A DNA stretch of 64,000 nucleotides from Halomarina oriensis (GTDB lineage: Archaea > Halobacteriota > Halobacteria > Halobacteriales > Haloarculaceae). The first letter of the stretch is position 1. Every line of letters starts with the position of its first letter. The stretch is taken from NCBI RefSeq assembly GCF_009791395.1, contig NZ_WSZK01000007.1:1-64000 (forward strand), in the 5' to 3' direction. Under the pieces are notes generated by a model. It searched no databases. It was not told the origin of the DNA and was given only the letters and a program-made list of their open reading frames with translations. Positions 1 through 8,996 of this stretch are shown here, piece by piece. The position numbers were made by a program, and so were the translations under genes.

Positions 1-510
1 CACGACCCCTCGTCCGATGGGGGCCTGGAAGGAGTAGATGACGTCCTCGGCGGTCACCGGGTCGCCGTTGTGGAACGTCGCATCGTCGACCAGTTCGACG
101 ACGTACCGCTGGCCGTCGTTCTCCGTCTCGGGGAGGCCCGTCACGAGGTCCGCACCGACGAGTTCGAGGCTGTCGTCGTAGGTGTACAGCGTACTGAACG
201 CGTTCTGGCCGATTATCGCCGACGAGATGCCGAGTCCGAGGATGGGGTCGAACTCCGGCGGCGAGTTGCTCTGGAGGACGGTGAGGCTCCCCCCGTCGTT
301 CGACCCGCCGGACTGCGTCCCGTCGGTACTGCCCGACCCGCCGTCGGTTCCGGTCGACCCACCACCCTCACCGGTCCCCGTCGCGTTCGCCCCCGAATCA
401 CCGCCGGTACAGCCAGCCAGCAACGCGAGCGACCCTGCTCCAGCGAACTGCACGAGTCGCCGTCTCGAGATGTCGGTACTACTGCCATGCGACTCGTTGT
501 CCTGAGTCAT
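1..510 (-). CDS. Peptide/nickel-type ABC transporter substrate-binding lipoprotein, N-terminal part (runs off left edge)
   Basis: The reading frame is open from the ATG at 510 to the window edge, giving 170 residues and no stop. The N-terminus has a twin-arginine motif (SRRRLVQF, about residues 15-22), a hydrophobic stretch and a lipobox LAGC, so the protein is probably Tat-exported and lipid-anchored. A Gly/Ser/Thr-rich linker typical of haloarchaeal lipoproteins follows. The mature part contains FDPILGLG, ATFHNGDPVTAEDVIYS and similar blocks that match the start of SBP family 5 (oligopeptide binding, Dpp/Opp type). A TTAAG element about 30 bases upstream (near 538-543) fits a leaderless start. 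The first gene of this strand is divergent from the M24 peptidase at 639. Its transporter partners, if any, lie outside the window. Confidence 0.9.
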   Translation of the reverse strand, partial: MTQDNESHGSSTDISRRRLVQFAGAGSLALLAGCTGGDSGANATGTGEGGGSTGTDGGSGSTDGTQSGGSNDGGSLTVLQSNSPPEFDPILGLGISSAIIGQNAFSTLYTYDDSLELVGADLVTGLPETENDGQRYVVELVDDATFHNGDPVTAEDVIYSFQAPIGRGVV

Positions 511-638
511 GCTACCTCGATTTGCCCGTTCCTGCTCTTAACTGTAACTCTCACGTTCCGGAGTGTACCGGACACCGACGCGAAGCGCGACCGCCGAGAG
601 GGGAAGACATTTGTCCGACGTGAACACACCGGATAGAC

Positions 639-1832
639 GTGACGTCCGATAGCGAACTCATCACCGAGAAAGTCGACCAGGCCGTCGACGTACTGCAGGA
701 GACCGACACCGACCTCTGGCTGACGTACTGTCGTGAGACGACCGAGATTCAAGAGCCGTGTCTCCCGTTCCTCCTCGGCTTCGACGTCGTCTGGCCGACG
801 ATGGTCCTCGTCACGAGTGAGGGACGGACGGCGACCATCATCGGGTCACACGACGCCCCCAACGCCCGTGCGCTCGACACCTACGAGGTGTACCCGTACG
901 AGTCGTCGCTCGGTGAGCAGTTCCACGACCTCCTCGCGGAGATCGACCCCGACGAGATCGCCGTCAACTACGCGGAGGACAACACCATCGCCGACGGCCT
1001 CACTCACGGGATGTACCGACGCCTCGTCGACCTGCTGGACGGCACCGACTACGAGGGGCGACTGACGAGCGCCGACGAGGTCGTCACACGCCTCCGGAGC
1101 GACAAATCCCCCATCGAACGCCAGCGGATGGTCCGGGCGGCGGAACTGACGCAGGAACTCCTGGCGGAAGCAACGGAGCGGTGGACACCGGAGTGGACCG
1201 AGGCGGACGTCGCCGAGTACGTCCACGACCGGATGCGCGAACAGCGCCTCGGGAGCGCGTGGTCGTGGGACTACTGCCCGACGGTCCACGCCGGGTCGGA
1301 CTCCGAGATGGGGCACACGATGGCGGGAGACATCACGCTCCGCCCGGGACAGGTCCTCCACGTCGACTTCGGCGTGAAGTACGAGGGGTACACGACGGAC
1401 ATCCAGCGCCTGTTCTACTACCCGGAGACCGAGGGCGAACCGATTCCAGACGACCTCCAGTCGGCGTTCGAGGACGTTCGGGCGGCGGTGAACGCCGCGT
1501 TCGACGTGCTGGCACCCGGTGTCGAAGGGCACGTCGTCGACGACGCCGCGCGTGACGAGATTACCGACCGTGGCTGGCCGGAGTACGGCCACGCCGTCGG
1601 ACACAACGTCGGCCGGAACGCACACGACGGCGGGACCCTGCTCGGCCCGCTGTGGGACCGCTACGGTGACTCTCCCCGGGGCGTCGTCCGCGAAGGTGAG
1701 ATATACACGCTCGAACTCGGCGTCGAGACGGAGTACGGCTACCTCGGTCAGGAGGACATGGCCGTCGTGACGAGCGACGGCGCGGAGTGGTTCGTCGACC
1801 CGCAGACCGAACTCCACCGCCTCGAAGCGTAG
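639..1832 (+). CDS. M24 family metallopeptidase (Xaa-Pro dipeptidase-like), paralogue 1
   Basis: This 397-aa protein begins at a GTG. The N-terminal half is a creatinase/prolidase-type domain and the C-terminal half a pita-bread M24 domain. The five metal ligands of active M24 enzymes are visible: Asp in VDFG (about residue 243), Asp in TTDIQR (254), His in GHAVGHNVG, Glu in YTLELGV and Glu in GQEDMAV. Hydrolysis of an Xaa-Pro or related amide bond in the cytoplasm is the family expectation. The M24 fold also hosts non-peptidases such as creatinase and DddP, so the substrate is open. It is closely similar in length and sequence to the gene at 4395. The two bracket two SDR genes, which suggests a local duplication or a joint pathway. 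Confidence 0.92.
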   Translation: MTSDSELITEKVDQAVDVLQETDTDLWLTYCRETTEIQEPCLPFLLGFDVVWPTMVLVTSEGRTATIIGSHDAPNARALDTYEVYPYESSLGEQFHDLLAEIDPDEIAVNYAEDNTIADGLTHGMYRRLVDLLDGTDYEGRLTSADEVVTRLRSDKSPIERQRMVRAAELTQELLAEATERWTPEWTEADVAEYVHDRMREQRLGSAWSWDYCPTVHAGSDSEMGHTMAGDITLRPGQVLHVDFGVKYEGYTTDIQRLFYYPETEGEPIPDDLQSAFEDVRAAVNAAFDVLAPGVEGHVVDDAARDEITDRGWPEYGHAVGHNVGRNAHDGGTLLGPLWDRYGDSPRGVVREGEIYTLELGVETEYGYLGQEDMAVVTSDGAEWFVDPQTELHRLEA

Positions 1833-2686
1833 CCCCCGACTCGGGCGGTTCTGCCACCCGTCGCTCTCTCGTCTCCCGACGAACGTCCGCCGAGCGACCG
1901 CGACCGGTGACCGACGACCCGCACCGGGAGCAGCGTCGAACCCGTATTCCTGTCGAACCGGCGTTCGCCATCGAGAAACGCTCGTCGGGAGCCAGGGAGT
2001 GGCGTCCGAGTACCGCTCGACACGCAGCGACGTGACTCTCTGCCATCTCAGGCCGTATCGGTGGCTCTCCGGTCGTTCGACACCGTTTCTCGGCAGCGAC
2101 CGGCCTTCCCGTGGACCCCGCTCGGGACGAACTCCGGCACACTTCCTGGCGCTCCGACCGCCAGCGATCGACGTAACAAGCATAGCCATGTTATTCAATC
2201 GGCCCGTCGGAGCGACACATCGGACGACAGGCGAGGTGGTACGGACCGAGTCTCAGGGGTTCGATGTCCGTATCCTCCGGCGAGAGCGGTCACCAGTGTG
2301 CCCTTCGTGGGCGTTGCAGACGACCGGCCTCACCGAGAGCGGGTCGCCACACCGAGGGTCCGCCTGCGCCGACCAGCGTGGGATCTGTGGTGAAGTGGGA
2401 GGGTCGTTCGTCGTCTCCGTTCGCTCCTGAGAAACGCTTGGAGGCGGCCGGCGTTCGACGCGAGGCGTCCGTACTGGCCGTAGGGAGGGTTCCACGGCCG
2501 TTTCCGACCGGTACGCACGTCGGTCACTCGACAGGACAGTGGAGAACACGGTCCGCCGGCCGGGTGGTGCTCGTCTCCGGGTTACGGTGGCGTGGGCTCT
2601 CGGGTCACCGGACTCGCGGACGGCAGTCCGAACCAGGAGACCGGGGGAGAGTCGACGTATCCGCTACCGCTGGCGGTCTCGCTCTG
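1833..2686. other. 854-bp stretch without a convincing gene
   Basis: Open frames exist on both strands, but their products are rich in Arg, Ser and Pro and poor in Asp and Glu. That is the signature of out-of-frame reading in GC-rich haloarchaeal DNA. A short AT-richer patch near 2178-2200 is the only visible change in composition. No tRNA fold, inverted repeat or recognisable protein motif was found. It lies between the ends of two convergent genes, so it has no need to hold a promoter for either. A decayed gene is possible. Confidence 0.5.
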
Positions 2687-3460
2687 TCAGTGGATGCCTT
2701 GGAGGACGCCACCGTCGACGACCAGCGACGCACCGGTGACGTACGAGGCGAGGTCGCTCGAGAGGTAGACCACCGAGTCGGCGACGTCGTTCGGCCGGCC
2801 GAAGCGTCGGAGTGGAATCGACTCCTGCTGTCGCTCGCCCTTCTCGGTTCCGACGATTTCGACGTCGCTCGTCACCATCTGCGTCTCGGTGGTTCCGGGG
2901 TGAATCGCGTTGACCCGGATGTCGGGGCCGAGTTCCGTCGCCAGCGCGTAGGTGAGCAGCCGGACCGCGCCCTTCGACGCACAGTAGATGCTGTTGTTCG
3001 GGACGCCGACGATGCCCGCCGTACTGGAGACGTTGACGATGCTCCCGCCGTCGCCCTCCATCATGCGCTCGGCGGCGGCCTTACACCCCAGGAAGACGCC
3101 CCTCGCGTTGACACCCATCACCGCCTCGTAATCCTCGACCGTGAGGTCGGTGATGTGTCCCATCTTGATGATGCCGGCGTTGTTGACCATCACGTCGATA
3201 CCGCCGAACTCGTCGGCGGCCCCGACGGCCTCACGAACGTCGTCGAGCGACGTGACGTCACACTCGACGAAGGTCGCACGGCCGTCGGTCTCCGACGCGA
3301 CCAGTTCGTCGGTCGGGCGGCCACCTTCTCTGGGGTCGCGCCGGCGGTCAGCGACGACCACGTCCGCTCCGTACTCGGCCACGGTGAGCGCGATCGCACG
3401 ACCGTTCCCGCTCGCACCGCCGGTCACCACCACCGTCGAACCGCCTAACAGTCGGGACAT
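2687..3460 (-). CDS. Short-chain dehydrogenase/reductase (SDR), EPREGG subgroup
   Basis: This 257-aa protein is a classical NAD(P)-dependent oxidoreductase. It has the TGGASGNG cofactor loop near the N-terminus, NNAG, a Ser in NVSSTAG and the YCASK catalytic pair. Asp in VVVADRR after beta-2 suggests a preference for NAD. It shares the unusual segment with DPREGG and FVECDVTS with the SDRs at 18463 and 41543, so these three form one subgroup. It ends near LVVDGG, the usual SDR C-terminus. The start codon at 3460 is divergent from the SDR at 3541. The alcohol or ketone acted on cannot be told from the sequence. Confidence 0.92.
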   Translation of the reverse strand: MSRLLGGSTVVVTGGASGNGRAIALTVAEYGADVVVADRRRDPREGGRPTDELVASETDGRATFVECDVTSLDDVREAVGAADEFGGIDVMVNNAGIIKMGHITDLTVEDYEAVMGVNARGVFLGCKAAAERMMEGDGGSIVNVSSTAGIVGVPNNSIYCASKGAVRLLTYALATELGPDIRVNAIHPGTTETQMVTSDVEIVGTEKGERQQESIPLRRFGRPNDVADSVVYLSSDLASYVTGASLVVDGGVLQGIH

Positions 3461-3540
3461 CGCTACGCAGTACCGACCCGACGACTATCACTGTTCGGAT
3501 GGTGCGAAGACTGATAGCGTCGGGCGAACCTATCACGAGT

Positions 3541-4320
3541 ATGGGTCTGTTGAGTGGGCAACTCGCGGTCGTCACGGGGGCCGGCCGAGGCCAGGGTCGG
3601 GCCGAAGCGGAACTGTTCGCGGACCACGGGGCGTCGGTCGTCGTCGCCGACGTCGACACGGAGAACGCAGAACGGGTCGTGGCGTCGATTCGAGACGGCG
3701 GCGGGGAGGCCGTCGCGGTCACACTCGACGTCTCCGAGGAGGCCGGCTGGGAGGCACTCGTGCGGACCGTCGAGGCCGACTACGGGGCTCTCGACTGTCT
3801 CGTCAACAACGCCGGCGTCGCTCGCAGCGAGTCGATAACGGACGAGACGGTCGACGGGTGGCAACACGTCGTCGACGTCGACCTGCGTGGCGTCTGGCTC
3901 GGCATGAAACACGCCATCCCGCTGTTGCGGGCGAACGGTGGCGGGAGCATCGTCAACGTCTCCTCGATATACGGCGTGCGTGGCGGGGCGGGCGACAGTG
4001 CCGCGTACCACGCCGCGAAAGGCGGGGTTACGGTCCTGACGAAGAACGCGGCGGTCGGTTACGGACCCGAAGGTATCCGGACGAACTCCCTCCATCCGGG
4101 GTACATGCGACGGCCGATGGGGCCGGGGGCGGACGAACCAGAGGCCGACGGCGACGAGAACGCGGCCCCGAGTCACGGGCCACCGGTCGAGGCGGTCCCG
4201 CTCGGTCGCTTCGGACGCTCCTCGGAGGTCGCGAGCGCGGCGCTGTTTCTCGCCAGCGACCTCGCTTCGTACGTCAACGGCGTCGAACTCTACGTCGACG
4301 GCGGCTACCTCGCGGCGTAG
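3541..4320 (+). CDS. Short-chain dehydrogenase/reductase (SDR)
   Basis: This 259-aa SDR starts at the ATG at 3541. An in-frame start 42 bases upstream would add residues outside the fold, and a TATA-like GACTGATAG lies about 25 bases before 3541. The cofactor loop is TGAGRGQG, with NNAG, NVSSIYG and the YHAAK catalytic motif. Asp in VVVADVD points to NAD. An insertion rich in acidic residues (GADEPEADGDEN) lies before the substrate-loop end. It belongs to a different subgroup from the SDR at 2687. The next gene on the same strand is the second M24 peptidase, 74 bases downstream, so co-transcription is possible. Confidence 0.92.
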   Translation: MGLLSGQLAVVTGAGRGQGRAEAELFADHGASVVVADVDTENAERVVASIRDGGGEAVAVTLDVSEEAGWEALVRTVEADYGALDCLVNNAGVARSESITDETVDGWQHVVDVDLRGVWLGMKHAIPLLRANGGGSIVNVSSIYGVRGGAGDSAAYHAAKGGVTVLTKNAAVGYGPEGIRTNSLHPGYMRRPMGPGADEPEADGDENAAPSHGPPVEAVPLGRFGRSSEVASAALFLASDLASYVNGVELYVDGGYLAA

Positions 4321-4394
4321 CTCTGGGACGTTCGGAGCCGAGAGCGGCTCTCCCGGACCAAACGACTATGTAGTCGCTCACGATTGTCTACGCC

Positions 4395-5588
4395 ATGTCG
4401 AGTAGTTCGATACTCGCGGAGAAGACCGACCAGGCCGTCGCCGAACTTCGGGACGCCGAACTGGACGGCTGGTTGACGTTCGCACGAGAGACACACAACC
4501 TCGGGGAGCCCTGTCTCCCGCTCGTTCTGGGCGAGGGGTTCGTCTGGCCGGGGATGGTGCTGCTCACGGCGACGGGCCGGAAGATAGCCATCACCGAGAC
4601 GCACGACGCCGACAACGTCCGTGCCCACGGCGTCCACGAGGTCTACCCGTACGAGTCGTCGCTCCAGTCGGCGTTCCACGAGGTGCTGGACGAGGTCGAA
4701 CCGAAGCGGCTCGGGCTCAACTACTCGAAGGCCAACCCGACCGCCGACGGCCTCTCGCTCGGTCTCTACGAACAGCTTCGGGAGTACATCGACGCCTCCG
4801 ACCACCGAATCGAACTCGTCAGCGCGGCACCCATCGTCGAGTCCGTTCGCGGCCGGAAGTCCGAGACCGAGACCGAGCGTATCCAGGGTGCGGTCGACAC
4901 CGCTCACGGCATCCTCCGCGAGGTCCAGACCGAGTGGCGACCGGAGTGGACCGAGGCCGAAACCGCCGCGTTCGTCCACGAACGCGTCGCCGACCTCGGT
5001 CTGGTCACGTCGTGGGACGCCGAGACCTGCCCCGCGGTCACTGCGGGCGTCGAAGGCGAGTACGGGCACGCCAAGCCCGGCGACGTGACGATTCCGCCCG
5101 GCGAGGTGATGCGTATCGACTTCGGCGTCATCCGAGAGGAGTACGCCTCGGACATGCAGCGTGTCTACTACCACCAGCCGGCCGGTGAGACTGAGATTCC
5201 CGATGGCCTACGCTCCGACTTCGACGACGCACGGGACGCGATTCGGGCGGGCTTCGACGCGCTCGAACCCGGCGTGCAGGGCTACGAAGTCGACGCGGCC
5301 GCCCGCGAGTACCTCACCGAACGAGGCTGGCCCGAGTACCAGCACGGGCTGGGCCACCAGGTCGGCCGCTACGTCCACGACGGTGGGACGTACCTCGGGC
5401 CACAGTGGGACCGCTACGGGGACGCTCCCTACGGCGAAGTTCGTGAGGGAGAGGTCTACACGCTCGAACTCGGCATCCAGACCGACTACGGGAGCATCTC
5501 CCTCGAAGAGATGGTCCAGGTGACAGCCGACGGTGCCCGGTTCATGACCGAACAGCAGACCGACCCCTGGGTGCTCGACGCGAACTGA
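4395..5588 (+). CDS. M24 family metallopeptidase (Xaa-Pro dipeptidase-like), paralogue 2
   Basis: This 397-aa protein is the same length as the M24 gene at 639 and plainly paralogous (shared EVYPYESSL and EWTEAE blocks). The metal-ligand set is complete: Asp in RIDFGV, Asp in ASDMQR, His in GLGHQVG, Glu in YTLELGI and Glu in LEEMVQV. A two-metal hydrolase active on an Xaa-Pro-like bond is the family expectation. The start at 4395 is supported by a TATA-like GACTATGTAG about 28 bases upstream. It converges with the CoA-transferase genes. Confidence 0.92.
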   Translation: MSSSSILAEKTDQAVAELRDAELDGWLTFARETHNLGEPCLPLVLGEGFVWPGMVLLTATGRKIAITETHDADNVRAHGVHEVYPYESSLQSAFHEVLDEVEPKRLGLNYSKANPTADGLSLGLYEQLREYIDASDHRIELVSAAPIVESVRGRKSETETERIQGAVDTAHGILREVQTEWRPEWTEAETAAFVHERVADLGLVTSWDAETCPAVTAGVEGEYGHAKPGDVTIPPGEVMRIDFGVIREEYASDMQRVYYHQPAGETEIPDGLRSDFDDARDAIRAGFDALEPGVQGYEVDAAAREYLTERGWPEYQHGLGHQVGRYVHDGGTYLGPQWDRYGDAPYGEVREGEVYTLELGIQTDYGSISLEEMVQVTADGARFMTEQQTDPWVLDAN

Positions 5589-5618
5589 GACGCGCTGTGG
5601 AGACCGACTCCCGGCCGC

Positions 5619-6389
5619 TCAGTCGGTTCCGGTGTAGACGCCCTGCGGGTCGAGTTCGTCTCGAATCGTCGCCACCTCGTCGGGCGTCGGTGGGGCCGTC
5701 CGAGCGCTCTCGTCGGAGATCTCGACCTCCCACCCGGTCGCCGCCCGGACCTCGTCGGCCGAGACGTCCGGGTGGAGCGTCTCGACGTACGCGACACCGT
5801 CGTCGTCGAACCGCAGCACCGCTTTGTCGGTGATGATGGCCGACGGACCGCCGCGCAGGCCGAGTTCCGCGCGGCCCTCGCGCCCACCGACGTAGCCCGG
5901 ACTCGTCACGAAGTCGACCTCGGCCGGGAGCCGACGCTCCTCGTGAGGCGTGATGATTATCGTCCGGTGGGCGTTGCTGGCGATATCGCAGGCGCCTCCG
6001 CTTCCGGGAAGCCTCACCACGGGGTCGTCGTACTCGCCGATGACCGTCGAGTTGATGTTGCCGTGGCGGTCGATCTGTGCGCCGCCGAGGAACCCCACGT
6101 CGATGCGACCCGCCTGCAGGTACGTCGTGAACCCGTCGAACATCGGGACGACACGGAGCGCCCCCGACGCCAACACCGGGTCGCCGATGGAGAGCGGGAG
6201 CTTCGAGGGGTTCGAGTCGATGGTCCCGGACTCGTAGACCATCTGCAGGTCGGGCGCGTGCGTTCGTTTCGCCAGATTGCACGCGAGGTTGGGGACGCCG
6301 ACACCGACGAGGACGCTGTCGCCGTCGTCGAGTTCCCTCGCGGCGGCGACGACCATCGCCTCGGTCGCGGTGTAGTCGGCGTCGGTCAT
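5619..6389 (-). CDS. CoA-transferase subunit B (GctB/CatJ-like)
   Basis: This 256-aa protein is the beta-type subunit of a family I CoA-transferase. It carries the YESG motif (about residue 52-55) whose Glu forms the CoA thioester in glutaconate CoA-transferase. It also has GGAQIDRHGNINST, typical of the GctB/3-oxoadipate CoA-transferase branch. The ATG at 6389 overlaps the stop of subunit A by four bases, which shows translational coupling. It moves CoA between a donor acyl-CoA and a carboxylic acid in the cytoplasm. The acid is unknown, and no 3-oxoadipate or glutaconate pathway genes are seen nearby. Confidence 0.93.
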   Translation of the reverse strand: MTDADYTATEAMVVAAARELDDGDSVLVGVGVPNLACNLAKRTHAPDLQMVYESGTIDSNPSKLPLSIGDPVLASGALRVVPMFDGFTTYLQAGRIDVGFLGGAQIDRHGNINSTVIGEYDDPVVRLPGSGGACDIASNAHRTIIITPHEERRLPAEVDFVTSPGYVGGREGRAELGLRGGPSAIITDKAVLRFDDDGVAYVETLHPDVSADEVRAATGWEVEISDESARTAPPTPDEVATIRDELDPQGVYTGTD

Positions 6390-7300
6390 CGGTATCGCCC
6401 CATGTTCGCGGGCGTCGTGTACGCCGTCGACGGCTGGAGGTCGAGCAGTCGGTCCGCACCCAGTCGTTCGAGGTACTCGCGCCGCGAGTCGACGCCGTAC
6501 ACCCACTCGTCGAGCCAGGCCTCGACCGACTCGTGTGACGCCGACGCCTCCGCCCACTCCAGATACGCATCGTTGTCGCGGTCGTAGTAGCCCTGTGCGT
6601 AGGACGGATGCGAGCCGTAGGGCTCCTCGACGACGTAGTCGACGTCGCGGTTCGTCAGTGTCGTCCGGTTCGGGTCGCTCCGGATGACCGACTCGTCGAC
6701 CAGTTCCTCGACGCTGAGGACGACCGTCTCGGCGGCCATCGCGGCGTCCGCTATCTCCCCGGAGATGCCCCAGAGATGGGCGTTGCCGTTCTCGTCCGCT
6801 CGCTGTGCGCGGACGACCGCGACGTCGGGGGTGAGCGGCGGGACGGCGTGGAGTTCGCCGCCACCGAACGGGTCCTCGACGCGCCGGATGTTGTCGTTGT
6901 GTGCGGGCAGGTCGGAGCCAGCGTAGGTCCGAACCGGCATGAACGGGAGCGCACGAGCACCGGCCGCCAGGCGAGCGGTCAGCCCGTAGTGTGAGTACTC
7001 CTCGATCTCGATCTCGTTCGGGACGCCGTCCTCGACGGCGCGCCTGAACGCCTGGAGGCTCCCGACACCGGGGTTCCCGGCCCACGAGAACGTCACCTTC
7101 GAGGCACACCCGGCGGCGACGAGTTGGTCGTACACCAGATCCGGGGTCGCGCGAACCAGGTGGAGGTCGCGCAGCCCCGCTCGAATCATCTCGTGGCCCG
7201 ACGCGAACGGGATGAGATGGGTGAACCCCGCGAGGTAGACGGTGTCCCCGTCGTCGATAGCACTGGAGACGGCATCGGCCGTCGTGGTCAACACACTCAT
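6386..7300 (-). CDS. CoA-transferase subunit A (GctA/CatI-like)
   Basis: This 304-aa protein is the alpha-type subunit. It has an N-terminal AVSSAIDDGDTVYLAGF block, GNPGVGSLQAFRRAVEDG and PFGGGELHAVPPLTPDVAV, as in GctA-type CoA-transferases. It is first in a two-gene operon with subunit B downstream, overlapping by four bases. Length and order match the heterodimeric (or alpha2beta2) enzymes of this branch. It is divergent from the aminotransferase at 7533. Together with the oxidoreductases in the region it could activate or release an organic acid made during amino-acid breakdown, but that is inference. Confidence 0.92.
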   Translation of the reverse strand: MSVLTTTADAVSSAIDDGDTVYLAGFTHLIPFASGHEMIRAGLRDLHLVRATPDLVYDQLVAAGCASKVTFSWAGNPGVGSLQAFRRAVEDGVPNEIEIEEYSHYGLTARLAAGARALPFMPVRTYAGSDLPAHNDNIRRVEDPFGGGELHAVPPLTPDVAVVRAQRADENGNAHLWGISGEIADAAMAAETVVLSVEELVDESVIRSDPNRTTLTNRDVDYVVEEPYGSHPSYAQGYYDRDNDAYLEWAEASASHESVEAWLDEWVYGVDSRREYLERLGADRLLDLQPSTAYTTPANMGRYR

Positions 7301-7491
7301 ATCTCTGGATACTCCATGACTACGATGATTTCACTCCGTGCGTATCGATAGCATTCGTTGAGGACTTAGCTATGTCGGTCGGTTCGGCCGCTCGTCGCTC
7401 ACGTGTCCGCCGTGAGGCGGTGTTCAGCGTCGACACCGACCCTCGGACGACCACCTCGTGGCGGGAGACGAGACGGACGTGAGCACCCCCG

Positions 7492-7503
7492 AAAAGTATA
7501 ACC
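7492..7503 (+). promoter_or_regulatory. TATA-like promoter element of the aminotransferase/GcvP-like row
   Basis: The sequence AAAAGTATAACC is centred about 35 bases before the ATG at 7533. It lies in the divergent gap between the CoA-transferase and the aminotransferase. The spacing predicts a short leader of roughly 5-10 bases. Confidence 0.5.
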
Positions 7504-7532
7504 GCCGTGATTGGATAGTTCGGGTCGTTCAT

Positions 7533-8873
7533 ATGAGTGATTCTGAGCACGATGCGGCGTCACGGTCACGACGTGACGTCGACCGGGAGCAGTTGAAACG
7601 GACGACCGACGACCTCCTGATGCCCGCCGTCTACGGCCAGCAGGACCTCGTCCTCGACCGGGGGGAGGGCGTTCGACTGTGGGACGTCGACGGGAACGAG
7701 TTCCTCGACGCCGTCGCGGGCATCGCCGTCGTCAACACCGGCCACTCCCACCCGAGAGTCGTCGAGGCGATTCAGGAGCAGGCCGCGAACTACGTCCAGT
7801 CGTCGTACTACTTCTACCACGAACCGATGGCGGACCTGCTCCAGACGCTCGCGGACCGCTCCCCGGGGGCGCTGAAGAACACCTTCTTCGGCAACTCGGG
7901 GGCGGAAGCCGTCGAGGGCGGTATCAAGCTGGCGAAGAAGGCCACCGGAAAGAGCGAGTTCATCAGCCTCCGTGGGTCGTTCCACGGTCGGACACCGGGA
8001 GCGATGGCGCTCACCGGTCAGAACAAGTACACGCACACGTTCAACCCGCACATGCCCGGCTGTTACAAGATTCCCTCGCCGAACTACTACCGGTACGGCG
8101 ACCGGTTCGCCGACGAGGAGGAGTTCGGCAAGTGGGCCGCCGAGCAGGTCCACGAGGTGATCAAGTACGACTCGAACGACGACGTCGCCGCGGTAGTCGT
8201 CGAGCCGATTCAGGGAGAGGGCGGCATCGTCGTCCCACCGAAAAACTACCTGCCGTACCTCAAGGAGATCTGTGAGCAAGAGGACATCCTCTTTTTCGCC
8301 GACGAGGTCCAGACGGGGATGGGTCGCACCGGGAAGCTGTTCGCCGTCGAGCACTGGGACGTCGACCCCGACATCATGACCCTCGCGAAGGGCATCGCGA
8401 GCGGCGTCCCGTTCGGCCTGTTCATGGGCACCGAGGAAGTGAGCGAGACGATGGCACCGGCGGACCACTACACGACGTACGGCGGCAGTCCCATCGCCTG
8501 TGCGGCCGCGAACGCGACGTTCGACGTCATCGACGAGGAGGGACTCGTCGAGAACGCGGCTACGGTCGGGGACGAGGCGCTCGACCGCTTCGAGGAACTG
8601 AAGGAGGACCACCAGCTCGTCGGCGACGCACGCGGGAAGGGCCTCCACCTGGGACTCGAACTCGTCGAGGACCGAGAGACGAAAGCGCCGGCCGAGGAGG
8701 GGGCGAAGGCCGTCCGCGCGGCCGCTCACGAACGCGGGCTGCTCGTCTCGCGCTGTGGCACCCACGGCAACGTCCTCCGACTCACCCCGCCGCTGTCGAT
8801 CACGAGCGACGAGATGGAGGAGATGCTCGACCGCCTCGACGCCGCGTTCGACGACGTCGAAGCCGCCACCTGA
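7533..8873 (+). CDS. Class III PLP-dependent aminotransferase (GABA/acetylornithine aminotransferase-like)
   Basis: This 446-aa protein starts at the ATG at 7533. An in-frame upstream start at 7458 would place the TATA-like element inside the gene. PLP contacts are clear: NSGAEAVE (phosphate loop), Asp in FFADEVQTGMGRTG (about residue 257) and the Schiff-base Lys in TLAKGIASG (286). The family transfers omega-amino groups from 4-aminobutyrate, ornithine derivatives, beta-alanine or taurine-like compounds to a 2-oxo acid. It heads a same-strand row with GcvPA-like, GcvPB-like, VOC and amidohydrolase genes. The intergenic gap of 123 bases holds a separate promoter for the next gene. The substrate is not assignable. 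Confidence 0.93.
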   Translation: MSDSEHDAASRSRRDVDREQLKRTTDDLLMPAVYGQQDLVLDRGEGVRLWDVDGNEFLDAVAGIAVVNTGHSHPRVVEAIQEQAANYVQSSYYFYHEPMADLLQTLADRSPGALKNTFFGNSGAEAVEGGIKLAKKATGKSEFISLRGSFHGRTPGAMALTGQNKYTHTFNPHMPGCYKIPSPNYYRYGDRFADEEEFGKWAAEQVHEVIKYDSNDDVAAVVVEPIQGEGGIVVPPKNYLPYLKEICEQEDILFFADEVQTGMGRTGKLFAVEHWDVDPDIMTLAKGIASGVPFGLFMGTEEVSETMAPADHYTTYGGSPIACAAANATFDVIDEEGLVENAATVGDEALDRFEELKEDHQLVGDARGKGLHLGLELVEDRETKAPAEEGAKAVRAAAHERGLLVSRCGTHGNVLRLTPPLSITSDEMEEMLDRLDAAFDDVEAAT

Positions 8874-8996
8874 GCAGACCGCGGGGCCTCCTCTCCCGTC
8901 CGGTCGTGAGGGGTCGAGGAAACCGACGGCAAGCGAGTCGTTCACTCCCGCCACCACGGAAAATTCTATGTGCCATGACCTCAACTGACGTACCAC

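Noticed and set aside
2264-3448. A 394-codon plus-strand frame covering the gap and the SDR at 2687
   Set aside because: The second half is antisense to the SDR and the first half has the Arg/Ser-rich mix of noise.
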